From the NCBI RefSeq assembly GCF_049977365.1, contig NZ_JBNGEN010000005.1, positions 62,001-126,000 on the forward strand: 64,000 bases of DNA. Direction: 5' to 3'. Numbering within the stretch: position 1 is the stretch's first letter; each line of letters opens with the position of its first letter. The translations under genes were made by a program, and so were the position numbers. Below the pieces are notes generated by a model. It had not been told where the DNA came from, ran no database searches, and worked only from the letters and a program-made list of their open reading frames with translations. Positions 15,690-25,352 of the stretch are shown piece after piece. The stretch comes from Brachymonas sp049977365. Lineage in GTDB: Bacteria; Pseudomonadota; Gammaproteobacteria; Burkholderiales; Burkholderiaceae_C.

Positions 15690-18323
15690 GTGTCCTTCGT
15701 GCTTTCTTCCTCCTCTCCGCCCGGCCTGGTGCCGGCGTCTCCCCCTGTCTGCGCTCCCGGCAGCGTGCTGCGCTTCAGCGAGCTGCTGGGGCAGGCGCGC
15801 TGCGAGGGGGGGCGGCTGGATCTGCCCGGCCTGCGGCAGGAGGATCTGGCGCCGGCGTGGCGCGACTTCTGGCGCCATACGCGGCCCGATCCCGCCGCGC
15901 TCGACGCACGCCTGCAGGGGCTGCGCCGCCAGATCCGCGAGGACGATGTCAGCTACAACGTCTACGCCGGTGACGGCGATGTGCAGCGCCCGTGGGCCGT
16001 CGACCTGTTTCCGCTGCTCATCGGCGCGGCCGATTGGGCCCACATCCGCCAGGGCGTGCTGCAGCAGGTGCGGGTGCTCGAACACATCCTGACCGATGTC
16101 TATGGCCCCCAGCATCTGCTGCGCGAGGGGCTGCTGCCGCCTGCGCTGGTGCAGGGGCACCCCGACTACCTGCCCTGCATGCACGGTGTCACGCCGGTGG
16201 GCGGGCGGAGGCTGCACATTGCCGCCTTCGATCTGGCTCGGGGGCCGGAGGGCGGCTGGTGGATCGTTTCCCAGCGGCTGCAGGCACCCTCGGGGCTAGG
16301 GTATCTGCTGGAGAATCGCCACGCCGTCTCGCACCAGTTCCCGCAGGCCTTCGACGGCATGCACGTGCGGCGGCTTGCAGGGGCCTATCGCAGCCTCATG
16401 GCCAGCCTGCGGCAGGCGAGCCCTGCCGGCGAGAATGCGCACATTGCCCTGCTCACCCCCGGGCCCTACAACGAAACCTATTTCGAGCATGCCTATCTGG
16501 CGCGCTATCTGGGCATCTCGCTCGTGGAGGGCAGCGACCTCACGGTGCGCGACCGCAGGCTCTACCTCAAGACCCTGCAGGGCCTCGAACGGGTCGATGT
16601 GCTCATCAAGCGCATGGACGACCAGTTCCTCGACCCTCTGGAGCTGCGCCCCGATTCGCAGCTGGGCGTGCCCGGTCTGCTGGAGGCGCTCCGTGCCGGC
16701 CATGTGCTCATGGCCAATGCGCCGGGGGCCGGGTTTCTGGAGTCCGGGGCGCTGCTCGGCTTCCTGCCCGCGCTGGCCCGCCGCCTCATCGGCGAGGAGC
16801 TGGCGCTGCCCGCCCTGCCGACCTGGTGGTGCGGCGAGGCAGCCGCACGCGAACAGGCCCTGGGGCTCATCGACGGCTGCGTCATCAAGCCGACCTATCC
16901 GGCGCCGTATCCGGGCGCACCGGCACGCCAGCACTTCGACACGGCACTCACGCGCTGGCTCACTCCGGCCCAGCGTGCGGAGTGGGTGAACCGCATCCGT
17001 GCCCAGGCCGATGAGTGCACCGTGCAGCGCTATCTGCCCGCTTCGGGCGTACCGATCTGGCGCCCTGCTGCCGGGGCACAGACGGGGGCAGGCGAGCTGC
17101 TGGAGCGCCCTGCCATCGTGCGCGTGTTTGCCCTCTCCAACGGGGCGGACAGCTGGCGGGTACTGCCCGGAGGCATGGCCCGGCTCGCCAGCGAGGGCGG
17201 GGAGCTGTCCTCGATGCGCTGGGGCGGCTCCAGCGCGGATGTGTGGGTGCTCTCCAGCCAGCAGCAGGAGATGCAGGGCATGGCGCCCCGCCCGGTCGTC
17301 CGGACCCTGGCTGCGCGCGGTGCGCCGGTGCGCAACGTCACCAGTCGGGCGGCAGACAACCTGTTCTGGATGGGGCGCTACACCGAGCGCATCGAGAACA
17401 ATGCCCGCCTCATCCAGCTCATTCTCAATACCCTGACCGGCGAGGAGCAGGCTTCGCACCCGCTGCGGGGCTGGCTCGATGCGCTCGCCCGCGCACAAGG
17501 GCTGGTGCCACCGGGCACGCCCGGGCTGGTGGAGGATCGACAGGCCTTTGTGCATGCCCTCATCACCGGCATGGCCGGGCAGGACGGACTGTGCTCGCTG
17601 GCCTTCAACCTGCAGTCGCTGCGGCATGCGGCCTCGCAGGTGCGCGACCGGCTTGCGCTGGAGCACTGGGCCGAAATCCGCTCGCTGCAGGAAACCTTTG
17701 CCCTCGAAAGCCGTGCCCTGGCCGCCCAGCCTGTGCCTTCGTGGGCCGATGCGCAGGAGCTGCTGCGCGACCTCATGCGGCGGCTCTCCGGCATCATCGG
17801 CGCCCAGCTCGACCGCATGATGCGCGACAACGGCTGGCGGCTGCTCTCGATCGGCCGCTTCATCGAGCGGGCCGGCTTTCTGTGCGAGGCCTTCGATCTG
17901 GCCTTTTCCACCCGCGCCGTGGAGGATGATGACGGCTTCGAGGCCCTGCTGGTTCTGTGCGACAGCACCATCTCGTTCCATGCGCGCTACCAGCAGAGCC
18001 ATGATCTGGCCGCGCTGCTGGAGCTGCTGGTGCACAGCCGCGAGAACCCGCGTGCCCTGGGGTGGGTCATGCAGTCGCTCTCGGGGCGGCTGGCCCGCCT
18101 GCAGGAAGGCAATCCGCCCGATCTGGAGGATCTGGCTCTGCACCTGCCCGAGCCGGGAAATGTCGATCCCGCCATGCTCGCCCAGGCCGATGCCCAGGGC
18201 CACAGGGCAGCCCTGCATGCCCTGCTGCAGGAGGTGCGCCGTGCCATGGGGGAACTCTCGCAGGCGCTCACGGTGCGGCACTTCACCCATACGCGCCAGG
18301 TGCGGCTCAGTCTGGGGGCATGA
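15690..18323 (+). CDS. Circularly permuted ATP-grasp ligase fused to an alpha-E domain
   Basis: An 877-residue protein joining two families that are often separate genes. Residues about 85-545 are the circularly permuted type-2 ATP-grasp (COG2308), with TPGPYNETYFEHAYLAR (256-272), a DVLIKRMDD segment (303-310) and VIKPTYP (398-404). Residues about 549-875 are the all-helical alpha-E domain (COG2307), beginning NVTSRAADNLFWMGRYTER. ATP-grasp enzymes couple ATP hydrolysis to amide-bond formation through an acyl phosphate, so a peptide or amide ligase is expected. It starts at a GTG 23 bp after the upstream gene; a second in-frame GTG at 15699 is possible. No signal peptide is present. Confidence 0.88.
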   Translation: MSFVLSSSSPPGLVPASPPVCAPGSVLRFSELLGQARCEGGRLDLPGLRQEDLAPAWRDFWRHTRPDPAALDARLQGLRRQIREDDVSYNVYAGDGDVQRPWAVDLFPLLIGAADWAHIRQGVLQQVRVLEHILTDVYGPQHLLREGLLPPALVQGHPDYLPCMHGVTPVGGRRLHIAAFDLARGPEGGWWIVSQRLQAPSGLGYLLENRHAVSHQFPQAFDGMHVRRLAGAYRSLMASLRQASPAGENAHIALLTPGPYNETYFEHAYLARYLGISLVEGSDLTVRDRRLYLKTLQGLERVDVLIKRMDDQFLDPLELRPDSQLGVPGLLEALRAGHVLMANAPGAGFLESGALLGFLPALARRLIGEELALPALPTWWCGEAAAREQALGLIDGCVIKPTYPAPYPGAPARQHFDTALTRWLTPAQRAEWVNRIRAQADECTVQRYLPASGVPIWRPAAGAQTGAGELLERPAIVRVFALSNGADSWRVLPGGMARLASEGGELSSMRWGGSSADVWVLSSQQQEMQGMAPRPVVRTLAARGAPVRNVTSRAADNLFWMGRYTERIENNARLIQLILNTLTGEEQASHPLRGWLDALARAQGLVPPGTPGLVEDRQAFVHALITGMAGQDGLCSLAFNLQSLRHAASQVRDRLALEHWAEIRSLQETFALESRALAAQPVPSWADAQELLRDLMRRLSGIIGAQLDRMMRDNGWRLLSIGRFIERAGFLCEAFDLAFSTRAVEDDDGFEALLVLCDSTISFHARYQQSHDLAALLELLVHSRENPRALGWVMQSLSGRLARLQEGNPPDLEDLALHLPEPGNVDPAMLAQADAQGHRAALHALLQEVRRAMGELSQALTVRHFTHTRQVRLSLGA

Positions 18324-18326
18324 TCC

Positions 18327-19271
18327 ATGAAGCTGCGCATCACCCATGACACCCGCTATCTCTACGAGCACATGGTCGATGGCGCACTGCATCAGGCGCA
18401 TCTGCGGCCCGTGGCCACTCCGCTGCAGACGACGCTCCTGCACGCGCTCGACGTCGATCCCGCGCCTGCCTGGATCGAGCACCGACAGGATCTTTTCGGC
18501 AATGGGGTGGACTGGTTCGCCATCGACCATCCCCATGACCATCTGGGTGTGCGCTCTGTCAGCGACGTGTGCACCACGGCACCGCCACCCGCTTTCAGCA
18601 CCGTGGCCTGGGAAGCCGTGCGCGAGCGCTTCGTGTACCGACAGGGAGCCCCCTACGATCCGGCCAGCCAGTACGTGTACCCCTCGGTGCATGTGCGCAC
18701 CCGTCCCGAGTTCATCGACTATGCCCGTCCCTCGTTCACGCCGGGGCGTGCGCTGGTGGAGGCAGCCTGCCACCTCACGGCCCGCATTCACCATGAGTTC
18801 AGCTATCGCGCCGGCAGTACCGAGATCGGCACACCGGCCGAAACCACGCTGATCCGGCGCGCCGGCGTCTGCCAGGACTTTGCCCATGTGCTGCTGTGCT
18901 GCCTGCGCTCGCTCGGGCTGGCCGCACGCTACGTCAGTGGCTACCTGCTCACCATGCCGCCACCCGGTCAGCCGCGGCTGCGCGGAGCCGATGCCTCGCA
19001 CGCCTGGGTGTCGGTCTATGTGCCCGATCTGCCGGCCTGGCTGCCGGTGATCGGCGGGGCTGTCCCGGCGGGGGAGGACTCCGCTCCCCAGGGAGGCTGG
19101 TTCGATCTCGATCCCACCAACAACCGCGTGGGCTGGATGGCGCCGGGCGAAGACTATGTGTGTCTGGCCGTTGGCCGCGACTTTGCCGATGTCTCTCCCA
19201 TCCGGGGAGTGCTGTATGGCCACGCAGACCACACGCTGTCGGTGGGAGTCACGGTCGAACCCATCGCGTGA
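18327..19271 (+). CDS. Transglutaminase-like cysteine peptidase/amidase
   Basis: A 314-residue protein with the N-terminal bacterial transglutaminase beta domain (about 1-90) and papain-like core. The triad is C182 (GVCQDFAH), H225 (ADASHAWVS) and an Asp in WFDLDPTNN (D260 or D262). Such proteins can hydrolyse, transfer or cross-link amide bonds. It starts 3 bp after the ATP-grasp/alpha-E gene and ends the operon. It is distinct in sequence from the transglutaminase module of the first gene, so the operon has two peptidase-like and two ligase-like activities. That pairing suggests synthesis plus processing of the same product, which is inference. Confidence 0.9.
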   Translation: MKLRITHDTRYLYEHMVDGALHQAHLRPVATPLQTTLLHALDVDPAPAWIEHRQDLFGNGVDWFAIDHPHDHLGVRSVSDVCTTAPPPAFSTVAWEAVRERFVYRQGAPYDPASQYVYPSVHVRTRPEFIDYARPSFTPGRALVEAACHLTARIHHEFSYRAGSTEIGTPAETTLIRRAGVCQDFAHVLLCCLRSLGLAARYVSGYLLTMPPPGQPRLRGADASHAWVSVYVPDLPAWLPVIGGAVPAGEDSAPQGGWFDLDPTNNRVGWMAPGEDYVCLAVGRDFADVSPIRGVLYGHADHTLSVGVTVEPIA

Positions 19272-19325
19272 TGGCGCGCCCCTGCGGGACAGGCACTTGC
19301 CGCCTCGGGGGCAGCGTGCCGGGAC

Positions 19326-19643
19326 TCAGCGCGGCAGCGGCACCAGGCGCCAGCCGGCCAGGGCCTTGCGCTGCTGCAGCAGCAGATCGATGTTGGGATG
19401 GGCTCCGGGATGGGCCTCTGCGTCGGCCACGTGTTCGCCAAACCACTGCAGCCCCTGTTCCACGGCGGCGGCATCCAGCAGCCCCCCGAAGCGGTCTGCC
19501 AGTGCGGCATACAGCCGCAGTGAGCCGGTCTTGCCCGGCGCATGGGGAATGTGGTGCATCACCTCGCCCCGTTCATTCACGATGTCGAGTCCGCGCAGAT
19601 GGTCGATGGAGGGCAGGGTGGCCAGGGTGTCGGCAAAGGTCAT
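19326..19643 (-). CDS. DUF2322-like small protein
   Basis: A 105-residue soluble protein beginning MTFADTLATLPSIDHLRGL and containing YAALADRFGGLLDAAAVEQGL near the middle. It resembles my memory of the DUF2322 family, short proteins of unknown function found in Burkholderiales and Neisseria. There is no signal peptide or membrane segment. No clear Shine-Dalgarno precedes 19643, but that is the only ATG giving the family-like start. It lies convergent to the amidoligase operon and downstream of the Rep helicase gene on the same strand (98 bp gap), so it may be cotranscribed with the helicase. Confidence 0.65.
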   Translation of the reverse strand: MTFADTLATLPSIDHLRGLDIVNERGEVMHHIPHAPGKTGSLRLYAALADRFGGLLDAAAVEQGLQWFGEHVADAEAHPGAHPNIDLLLQQRKALAGWRLVPLPR

Positions 19644-19741
19644 GGCAAAAAAAGTGCAGGCACAGAAAAAAGAAGGGAACGGGAGATGCCCGGCTGCGGC
19701 GGACATGCAGGTCTGCATGCCACCCGCGTCCGGGCGGGGGA

Positions 19742-21823
19742 TCAGTGTGGCGCCTGTGAGGCCTTGCTGGCGGCGGCCCGCTTGGCGAACTCGGCGCGCA
19801 GGGCCTTGAGCTTCTCGCGCGGGTCTTCCTTGACGGTGGCGGCGTCGAGCGCCATTTCCTTGATGAAGCGGCTGGGCTGCGCGCTGACGAGGTCGCGGCC
19901 CTTCTTGCGCTTCTTGGGCCAGCTCACGGCCAGGCTGCGCTGGGCGCGGGTGATGCCCACGTACATGAGCCGCCGCTCCTCCTGGATGCGCTGGGCCAGG
20001 CCCTCGCTTTCCGTATTGCCCTCGGCATCTTCCACCTTGAAGGGCAGCATGCCCTCGGTCACGCCGACAAGCATGACGTGCGGCCATTCCAGCCCCTTGG
20101 CTGCATGCAGCGTGGAGAGCGTGACCACGTTCTGGTCCTGCTGGCGCTCCGAGATGGTGGAGAGCAGGGCCACGTTCTGCGCGATTTCGAGCACCGTCTT
20201 GGTGGTGCTCTGCATGGTCACGCCCGCCGTGTCGTCCACGAAGCCGCCGCAGCGGTTGGCCATCCAGTCGCAGAATTCCAGCACATTGTTCCAGCGGCCG
20301 GCGGCCACCTTCTCGCTGTCCTCGCTGTCGTAGAGGTACTTCTCGAAGCCGATGTCGCGCAGCCATTCCTGCAGAAAGGCCTTGGCCGCCTCGGCGCCGC
20401 TCGTGGAGCGGGCGCGGTATTCGAGATCGTTGAGATAGCGGCCGAACTCGTGCAGGCCATCCACGGCACGCTTGGACAGCGCCGTGCCCAGCGAGTGGCT
20501 GAACAGGGCCTCGAACATGCTGATGCGGTAGCGGTTGGCGAACTCCCCGAGCTGCGCCAGGGTGGTGTGCCCGATGCCGCGCTTGGGGCAGGTGATGGCG
20601 CGCAGGAAGGCCGGATCGTCGTCGTTGTTGGCCAGCAGCCGGAACCAGGCGCACAGGTCCTTGATTTCGGCTCGGTCGAAAAAGCTGGTGCCCCCCGAGA
20701 CCTTGTAGGGAATCTGCGCCTTGCGCAGCGCGGTCTCGATCAGCCGGCTCTGGTGGTTGGCGCGGTAGAGCACGGCAAAATCCCGCCATTCCTTGTGCGG
20801 CGAGGTGGCACGCTGGCTCTGGATGCGGGCCACCACGCGCTCGGCCTCGTGTTCCTCGTTGTCGGCATCCACCACCCGCACCGGCTCGCCTTCGCCCAGC
20901 GCGCTCCACAGCGTCTTGGGAAACAGCTTGGGATTCGGGCCGATCACATTGTTGGCGGCCTGCAGGATCGCGCCGGTCGAGCGGTAGTTCTGTTCGAGCT
21001 TGATGACCTTGAGCCCCGGGAAGTCCACCGGCAGCTTGCGCAGGTTGTCGAGTGTGGCCCCTCGCCAGCCGTAGATGCTCTGGTCGTCGTCACCCACCGC
21101 GGTAAAACGCGCATCGGGCCGGTCTGGCCAGCCCACGAGCAGCTTGAGCAGCTCGTACTGGGTGGCGTTGGTGTCCTGGTATTCGTCCACCAGCACGTAG
21201 CCCAGCGCCTGCTGCCACTTGGCTCGCACCTCGGGGTGCTCCTGCAGCAGCTTGAGCGGCAGGCCGATCAGATCGTCGAAATCCACGCTCTGGTAGGCCG
21301 CCAGGCGCTCCTGGTAGCGGGCCATGACCATGGCCGCGCTGCGGTGTTCGTCATGGCCCACCGTGCAGGCGGCCAGCGCCTGTTCGGCCGTCAACCCCTG
21401 GTTCTTCCACAGGCTGATCGTCCACTGCCACTGGCGCGCCACGGCTGCGTCGGTGGTGCCCCCGCAGTCCTTGAGCAGGCTGAGCACATCCGAGGCGTCC
21501 AGAATGCTGAACTGCTCCTTGAGCCCCAGCGCCTGCCCGTCCTCGCGCAGCATGCGCACTCCCAGGGCGTGGAACGTGCAGATGATCACCTTGCCCGCCG
21601 CCTTGCCAATCAGGCCCTTGGCACGTTCGCGCATCTCCGCGGCGGCCTTGTTCGTGAAGGTGATGGCCGCAATGCGCTCGGGGGCGCAGCCTGCCTGGAT
21701 GAGGCGGCCGATCTTGTGCGTGATCACGCGCGTCTTGCCCGATCCCGCCCCCGCGAGCACCAGGCAGGGGCCCTGCAGGTAATTGACAGCTTCTTGCTGG
21801 GAGACGTTCAGACCATCCGACAT
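19742..21823 (-). CDS. rep: UvrD/Rep-family superfamily 1 DNA helicase
   Basis: A 693-residue 3'-5' DNA helicase. Motifs in order: Q-motif-like LNVSQQEAV (5-13), Walker A AGAGSGKT (24-31), TFTNKAA (motif Ia), VLVDEYQDTN (Walker B/II), VGDDDQSIYGWRGA (III), LEQNYRST (IV), VVTLSTLHAAKGLEW (V) and EERRLMYVGITRA (VI). The length and the VGDDDQSIYGWRGA version favour Rep over UvrD (about 720 residues). Rep clears protein blocks ahead of replication forks. Start 21823 gives the expected MSDGLNVSQQ beginning; an upstream TTG would add five residues. Confidence 0.9.
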   Translation of the reverse strand: MSDGLNVSQQEAVNYLQGPCLVLAGAGSGKTRVITHKIGRLIQAGCAPERIAAITFTNKAAAEMRERAKGLIGKAAGKVIICTFHALGVRMLREDGQALGLKEQFSILDASDVLSLLKDCGGTTDAAVARQWQWTISLWKNQGLTAEQALAACTVGHDEHRSAAMVMARYQERLAAYQSVDFDDLIGLPLKLLQEHPEVRAKWQQALGYVLVDEYQDTNATQYELLKLLVGWPDRPDARFTAVGDDDQSIYGWRGATLDNLRKLPVDFPGLKVIKLEQNYRSTGAILQAANNVIGPNPKLFPKTLWSALGEGEPVRVVDADNEEHEAERVVARIQSQRATSPHKEWRDFAVLYRANHQSRLIETALRKAQIPYKVSGGTSFFDRAEIKDLCAWFRLLANNDDDPAFLRAITCPKRGIGHTTLAQLGEFANRYRISMFEALFSHSLGTALSKRAVDGLHEFGRYLNDLEYRARSTSGAEAAKAFLQEWLRDIGFEKYLYDSEDSEKVAAGRWNNVLEFCDWMANRCGGFVDDTAGVTMQSTTKTVLEIAQNVALLSTISERQQDQNVVTLSTLHAAKGLEWPHVMLVGVTEGMLPFKVEDAEGNTESEGLAQRIQEERRLMYVGITRAQRSLAVSWPKKRKKGRDLVSAQPSRFIKEMALDAATVKEDPREKLKALRAEFAKRAAASKASQAPH

Positions 21824-21946
21824 GAGGGTAAGGGGCAACTGCTGAAAAGAGGAAAGGGCGTCATCATACTGCCGCCGGATTGGCCCTGCCTACCCATGCC
21901 AGGGACCGGCGCCAGAGCTCCCACACGCTTTCCGAGCACACAAAAA

Positions 21947-21966
21947 AGCCCGCCGGAGGGCGGGCT
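21947..21966 (-). terminator. Terminator of the secreted Lys/Pro/Ala-rich protein gene
   Basis: AGCCCGCC (21947-21954) pairs perfectly with GGCGGGCT (21959-21966) over a 4-nt loop. On the minus strand the stem is followed by TTTTTG. It lies about 70 nt after the stop of the 22039-22539 gene. Confidence 0.88.
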
Positions 21967-22038
21967 GGTCACATGCCGGACAGGCGAAGCTGCCGCTGCG
22001 TGGGCGCACAGAGCGGCAGGCCGGTCAGGTGGATGTGC

Positions 22039-22539
22039 TCACTTCGCGGCAGGAGCCGGCTGCATAGAAGCAGGAGCCGGCTTGCCCTTCATCGGAGCCG
22101 GAGCCGGGGCCTTCTTGGGCAGGGGCTTCTTGGCCATGGGCTTGTGGGGCACAGCATGCTTCATGGGCTTGGCAGCCTTGGCCGGCTTGCCCATGGGCGC
22201 ATGTTCGGCAGCCACCTTCGGGGGCAGGTCCAGCTTGGAGCCCAGCGGAGCCGTGGTCTTGCTCTCGAACAGGATGCCGCCGCCCTGCACGCTGCCTTCC
22301 TTGCTGCCCGCACCGTCCTTCACGCGGGCCATGCAGGCTTCCTTGTAGCCTTCAGGCAGAGGGGCGCAGCGGGCTTCGGCGTTGGCGGTGTATTGGGCTT
22401 CCGGCAGGGCTGTCAACGTGGCGCTGTGCGCCTTGGCCGCAGCGGCTTCCTTGGAGTGCGGAACAGCAGCGCTGGCACCAAAGGCAGCGGCAAGGGCGGC
22501 AGCCACGAGGGCAGTACGCATGGCAAAACGGGTGGTCAT
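22039..22539 (-). CDS. Secreted Lys/Pro/Ala-rich protein of unknown function
   Basis: A 166-residue predicted periplasmic protein. A Sec signal peptide (residues 1-25, cleavage after GASA) is followed by a small domain with two cysteines, C58 and C69, in a CAPLPEGYKEAC arrangement that may form a disulfide. Residues about 105-166 are almost entirely Lys, Pro, Ala and Met, a strongly basic disordered tail. GGAGG lies 9 nt before the ATG, an unusually strong ribosome-binding site for this window, and the gene has its own terminator. That suggests substantial expression as a single-gene unit. I do not recognise a named family. Confidence 0.8.
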   Translation of the reverse strand: MTTRFAMRTALVAAALAAAFGASAAVPHSKEAAAAKAHSATLTALPEAQYTANAEARCAPLPEGYKEACMARVKDGAGSKEGSVQGGGILFESKTTAPLGSKLDLPPKVAAEHAPMGKPAKAAKPMKHAVPHKPMAKKPLPKKAPAPAPMKGKPAPASMQPAPAAK

Positions 22540-22898
22540 CTGAAAATCCTCCAAAAATGAAACATGGATGGGTCAGAGGCATGGATTGGCTTCGACTGGC
22601 CCTGCTACAACAACCGAGTGCGTAGACTCTGGAGAAAAGTGTAACCATCGCGTCAGCCTTCGGACAACCTGCAGTGACAGGAGCGCCGGCCATATTGTCA
22701 CAACTTGTAGAGCATTCCGGTCTGTCTCGCACCGACTGTCCGCGCCGGGGTAGCAGTCCAAATCTGCCGCTCATGCGCCCACTTGCCGTAGGCTCCTGAG
22801 AGATTGCCTGAGCGCGCCCCCGGGCGTAGAAGGGCTGGGAGCAGAGGCAGCCTGATACAACTGCCGCGGCCAGTGGGGCGGTGGGCCGCGTGAGGGGC
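22540..22898. other. Non-coding interval between the secreted-protein gene and pip
   Basis: About 360 bp with no credible gene on either strand. A 7-bp GC stem (CGCGGCC 22865-22871 with GGCCGCG 22884-22890) close to the pip stop may help end pip transcription, though no U-run follows. The left part should hold the promoter of the secreted-protein gene, transcribed leftward. I looked for tRNA, 6S, SRP and riboswitch cores and could not support any. Confidence 0.5.
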
Positions 22899-23906
22899 TC
22901 AGTCCTCCTTGCCGCACAGGCGGTCGGTTGCCCGCACCAGCTGGTCGAGAATGCCGGGCTCGCTGTAGGCGTGTCCGGCATTGCCCACCCAGTGCAGCTC
23001 CACCTCGGGGTGAATGGCCACCATGGCCTGGTACAGGTCCCAGGCTGTGGTGGCGGGGGTGCACAGGTCGTAGCGTCCCTGCACGATCACCGTCGGAATG
23101 CCCCGGAGGCGATCCACATGGGCGATGAGTTGCCCTTCTTCCATGAAGCCGTGGTGTGTGAAGTAGTGGTTCTCGATGCGGGCGAAGGCCAGCGCGAAAT
23201 GCGCATCGCCATAGTGGTCGGCATCGGGCGGAGGCAGCAGCGAGATGGTGCGGCCTTCCCAGCGGGCCCAGGCCTGGGCGGCTTCGAGCTGGGCGGCGGC
23301 ATTGTCGCCCACGAGGCGGCGGCGGTAGGCGGCCACCATGTCGTCGCGTTCGGCTTCCGGGATAGGGGCCAGATATTCCTCCCACAGGTCGGGATAGAGG
23401 TAGGAAGCGCCTGCCTGGTAGAACCAGTCCAGCTCATGCTGGCGCAGCGTGAAAATGCCGCGCAGCACGAGGGCGCTGACGTGCTCGGGGCATTCCTCGG
23501 CATAGGCCAGCGCCAGCGTGCTGCCCCACGAACCGCCAAAGACCAGCCAGCGCTCGGTGCCCAGCATGCTGCGCAGCCGCTCGATGTCGGAGACGAGATC
23601 CCAGGTCGTGTTGCGTTCGAGGCTGGCATGCGGGCGCGAGCGGCCGCAGCCCCGCTGATCGAACAGCAGCACGCAGTAGCGCTCGGGGTCGAACAGGCGG
23701 CGGTGGTCGGCGCTGCATCCTGCCCCCGGCCCACCGTGCAGGAAGATGGCCGGCTGCCCCGCCGGATTGCCCACCAGCTCCCAGTAGATCTCGTGCCCGT
23801 CGCCCGTGTCGAGCATGCCGGTGCGGAACGGCTCGATGGGCGGATACAGCGTGCGCTTGGGGGCGTGGATGTCGGCGTGTGTGGTGTGGTGCTGAAAAAT
23901 GGACAT
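22899..23906 (-). CDS. pip: Proline iminopeptidase (prolyl aminopeptidase)
   Basis: A 335-residue cytosolic alpha/beta-hydrolase (peptidase family S33) that releases N-terminal proline from peptides. Visible are the oxyanion HGGPG (57-61), DQRGCGRS (83-90), the nucleophile elbow GGSWGS with S126, and C-terminal GRYDLCTP and GNAGHAYSEPG carrying the Asp and His of the triad. Length equals the bacterial Pip class (about 310-340). It is on the same strand as rpoH but 225 bp away, with a terminator between, so it is probably a separate unit. Confidence 0.93.
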   Translation of the reverse strand: MSIFQHHTTHADIHAPKRTLYPPIEPFRTGMLDTGDGHEIYWELVGNPAGQPAIFLHGGPGAGCSADHRRLFDPERYCVLLFDQRGCGRSRPHASLERNTTWDLVSDIERLRSMLGTERWLVFGGSWGSTLALAYAEECPEHVSALVLRGIFTLRQHELDWFYQAGASYLYPDLWEEYLAPIPEAERDDMVAAYRRRLVGDNAAAQLEAAQAWARWEGRTISLLPPPDADHYGDAHFALAFARIENHYFTHHGFMEEGQLIAHVDRLRGIPTVIVQGRYDLCTPATTAWDLYQAMVAIHPEVELHWVGNAGHAYSEPGILDQLVRATDRLCGKED

Positions 23907-24078
23907 GGATGGGCAGGCAAAGAGCAGAAAAGGAAGGTCGATGATCGGAAGCGCACAGCCCGCATGGCCCCCTGCAGGAACGGCAGGGCAGGGACTCGGC
24001 AGGCGAAGGCGATGAAGCCATTATGGAACGCCTGCCGAGTGGGGCTGAGGGGGAAAGACAGTGCGGCAGCCAAAAAAA

Positions 24079-24098
24079 CGCCCCTCGGCAGAGGGGCG
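24079..24098 (-). terminator. rpoH terminator
   Basis: CGCCCCTC (24079-24086) pairs perfectly with GAGGGGCG (24091-24098) across a GGCA loop. On the minus strand a run of seven T follows the stem. It lies about 34 nt past the rpoH stop. Confidence 0.92.
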
Positions 24099-24131
24099 GT
24101 AGGGGAGAGGCAGAAGCAGAAGGCCGGCGGA

Positions 24132-25088
<957 letters not shown>

Positions 25089-25315
25089 AGGTCTTTCACT
25101 CCTTTCGAGAGATTGGATACCTCGGATCAGGAAAGGTTCCCCAAAAAGGCGGGAATTAAAGCAAATACCGTGCCTGTTTTGGGTTGTGAGCCATTTGCCA
25201 AGGAGGCGCAGGCATCGTGTGCATCCATGATCGGGCATCGCATCGTGTTCAGGGATGGTAACACCCCCCTCTCTGGCGCCATGGAAACGGCCTGCGGCAA
25301 GTTGTAAGGATCTGT

Positions 25316-25341
25316 CCGGGGGCAGCGCATGGCTCCCCCGG
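25316..25341 (-). terminator. GC-rich hairpin just after ftsY
   Basis: CCGGGGG (25316-25322) pairs with CCCCCGG (25335-25341) over a 12-nt loop, about 11 nt after the ftsY stop on the minus strand. No U-run follows, so termination may be partial. The 264-bp gap to rpoH should also contain the rpoH promoter(s), which I could not pick out clearly. Confidence 0.4.
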
Positions 25342-25352
25342 GGCGTCCGCAA

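Noticed and set aside
20078..22348. 756-residue open frame antisense to rep
   Set aside because: A shadow of rep and the secreted-protein gene, with no domain of its own.
22730..22800. tRNA-like GCAG-TCCAAAT-CTGC arm and a CTCAGGCAA element like a glycine riboswitch
   Set aside because: No matching acceptor stem, D-arm or anticodon arm is present, and the riboswitch core is incomplete; the similarity is local.
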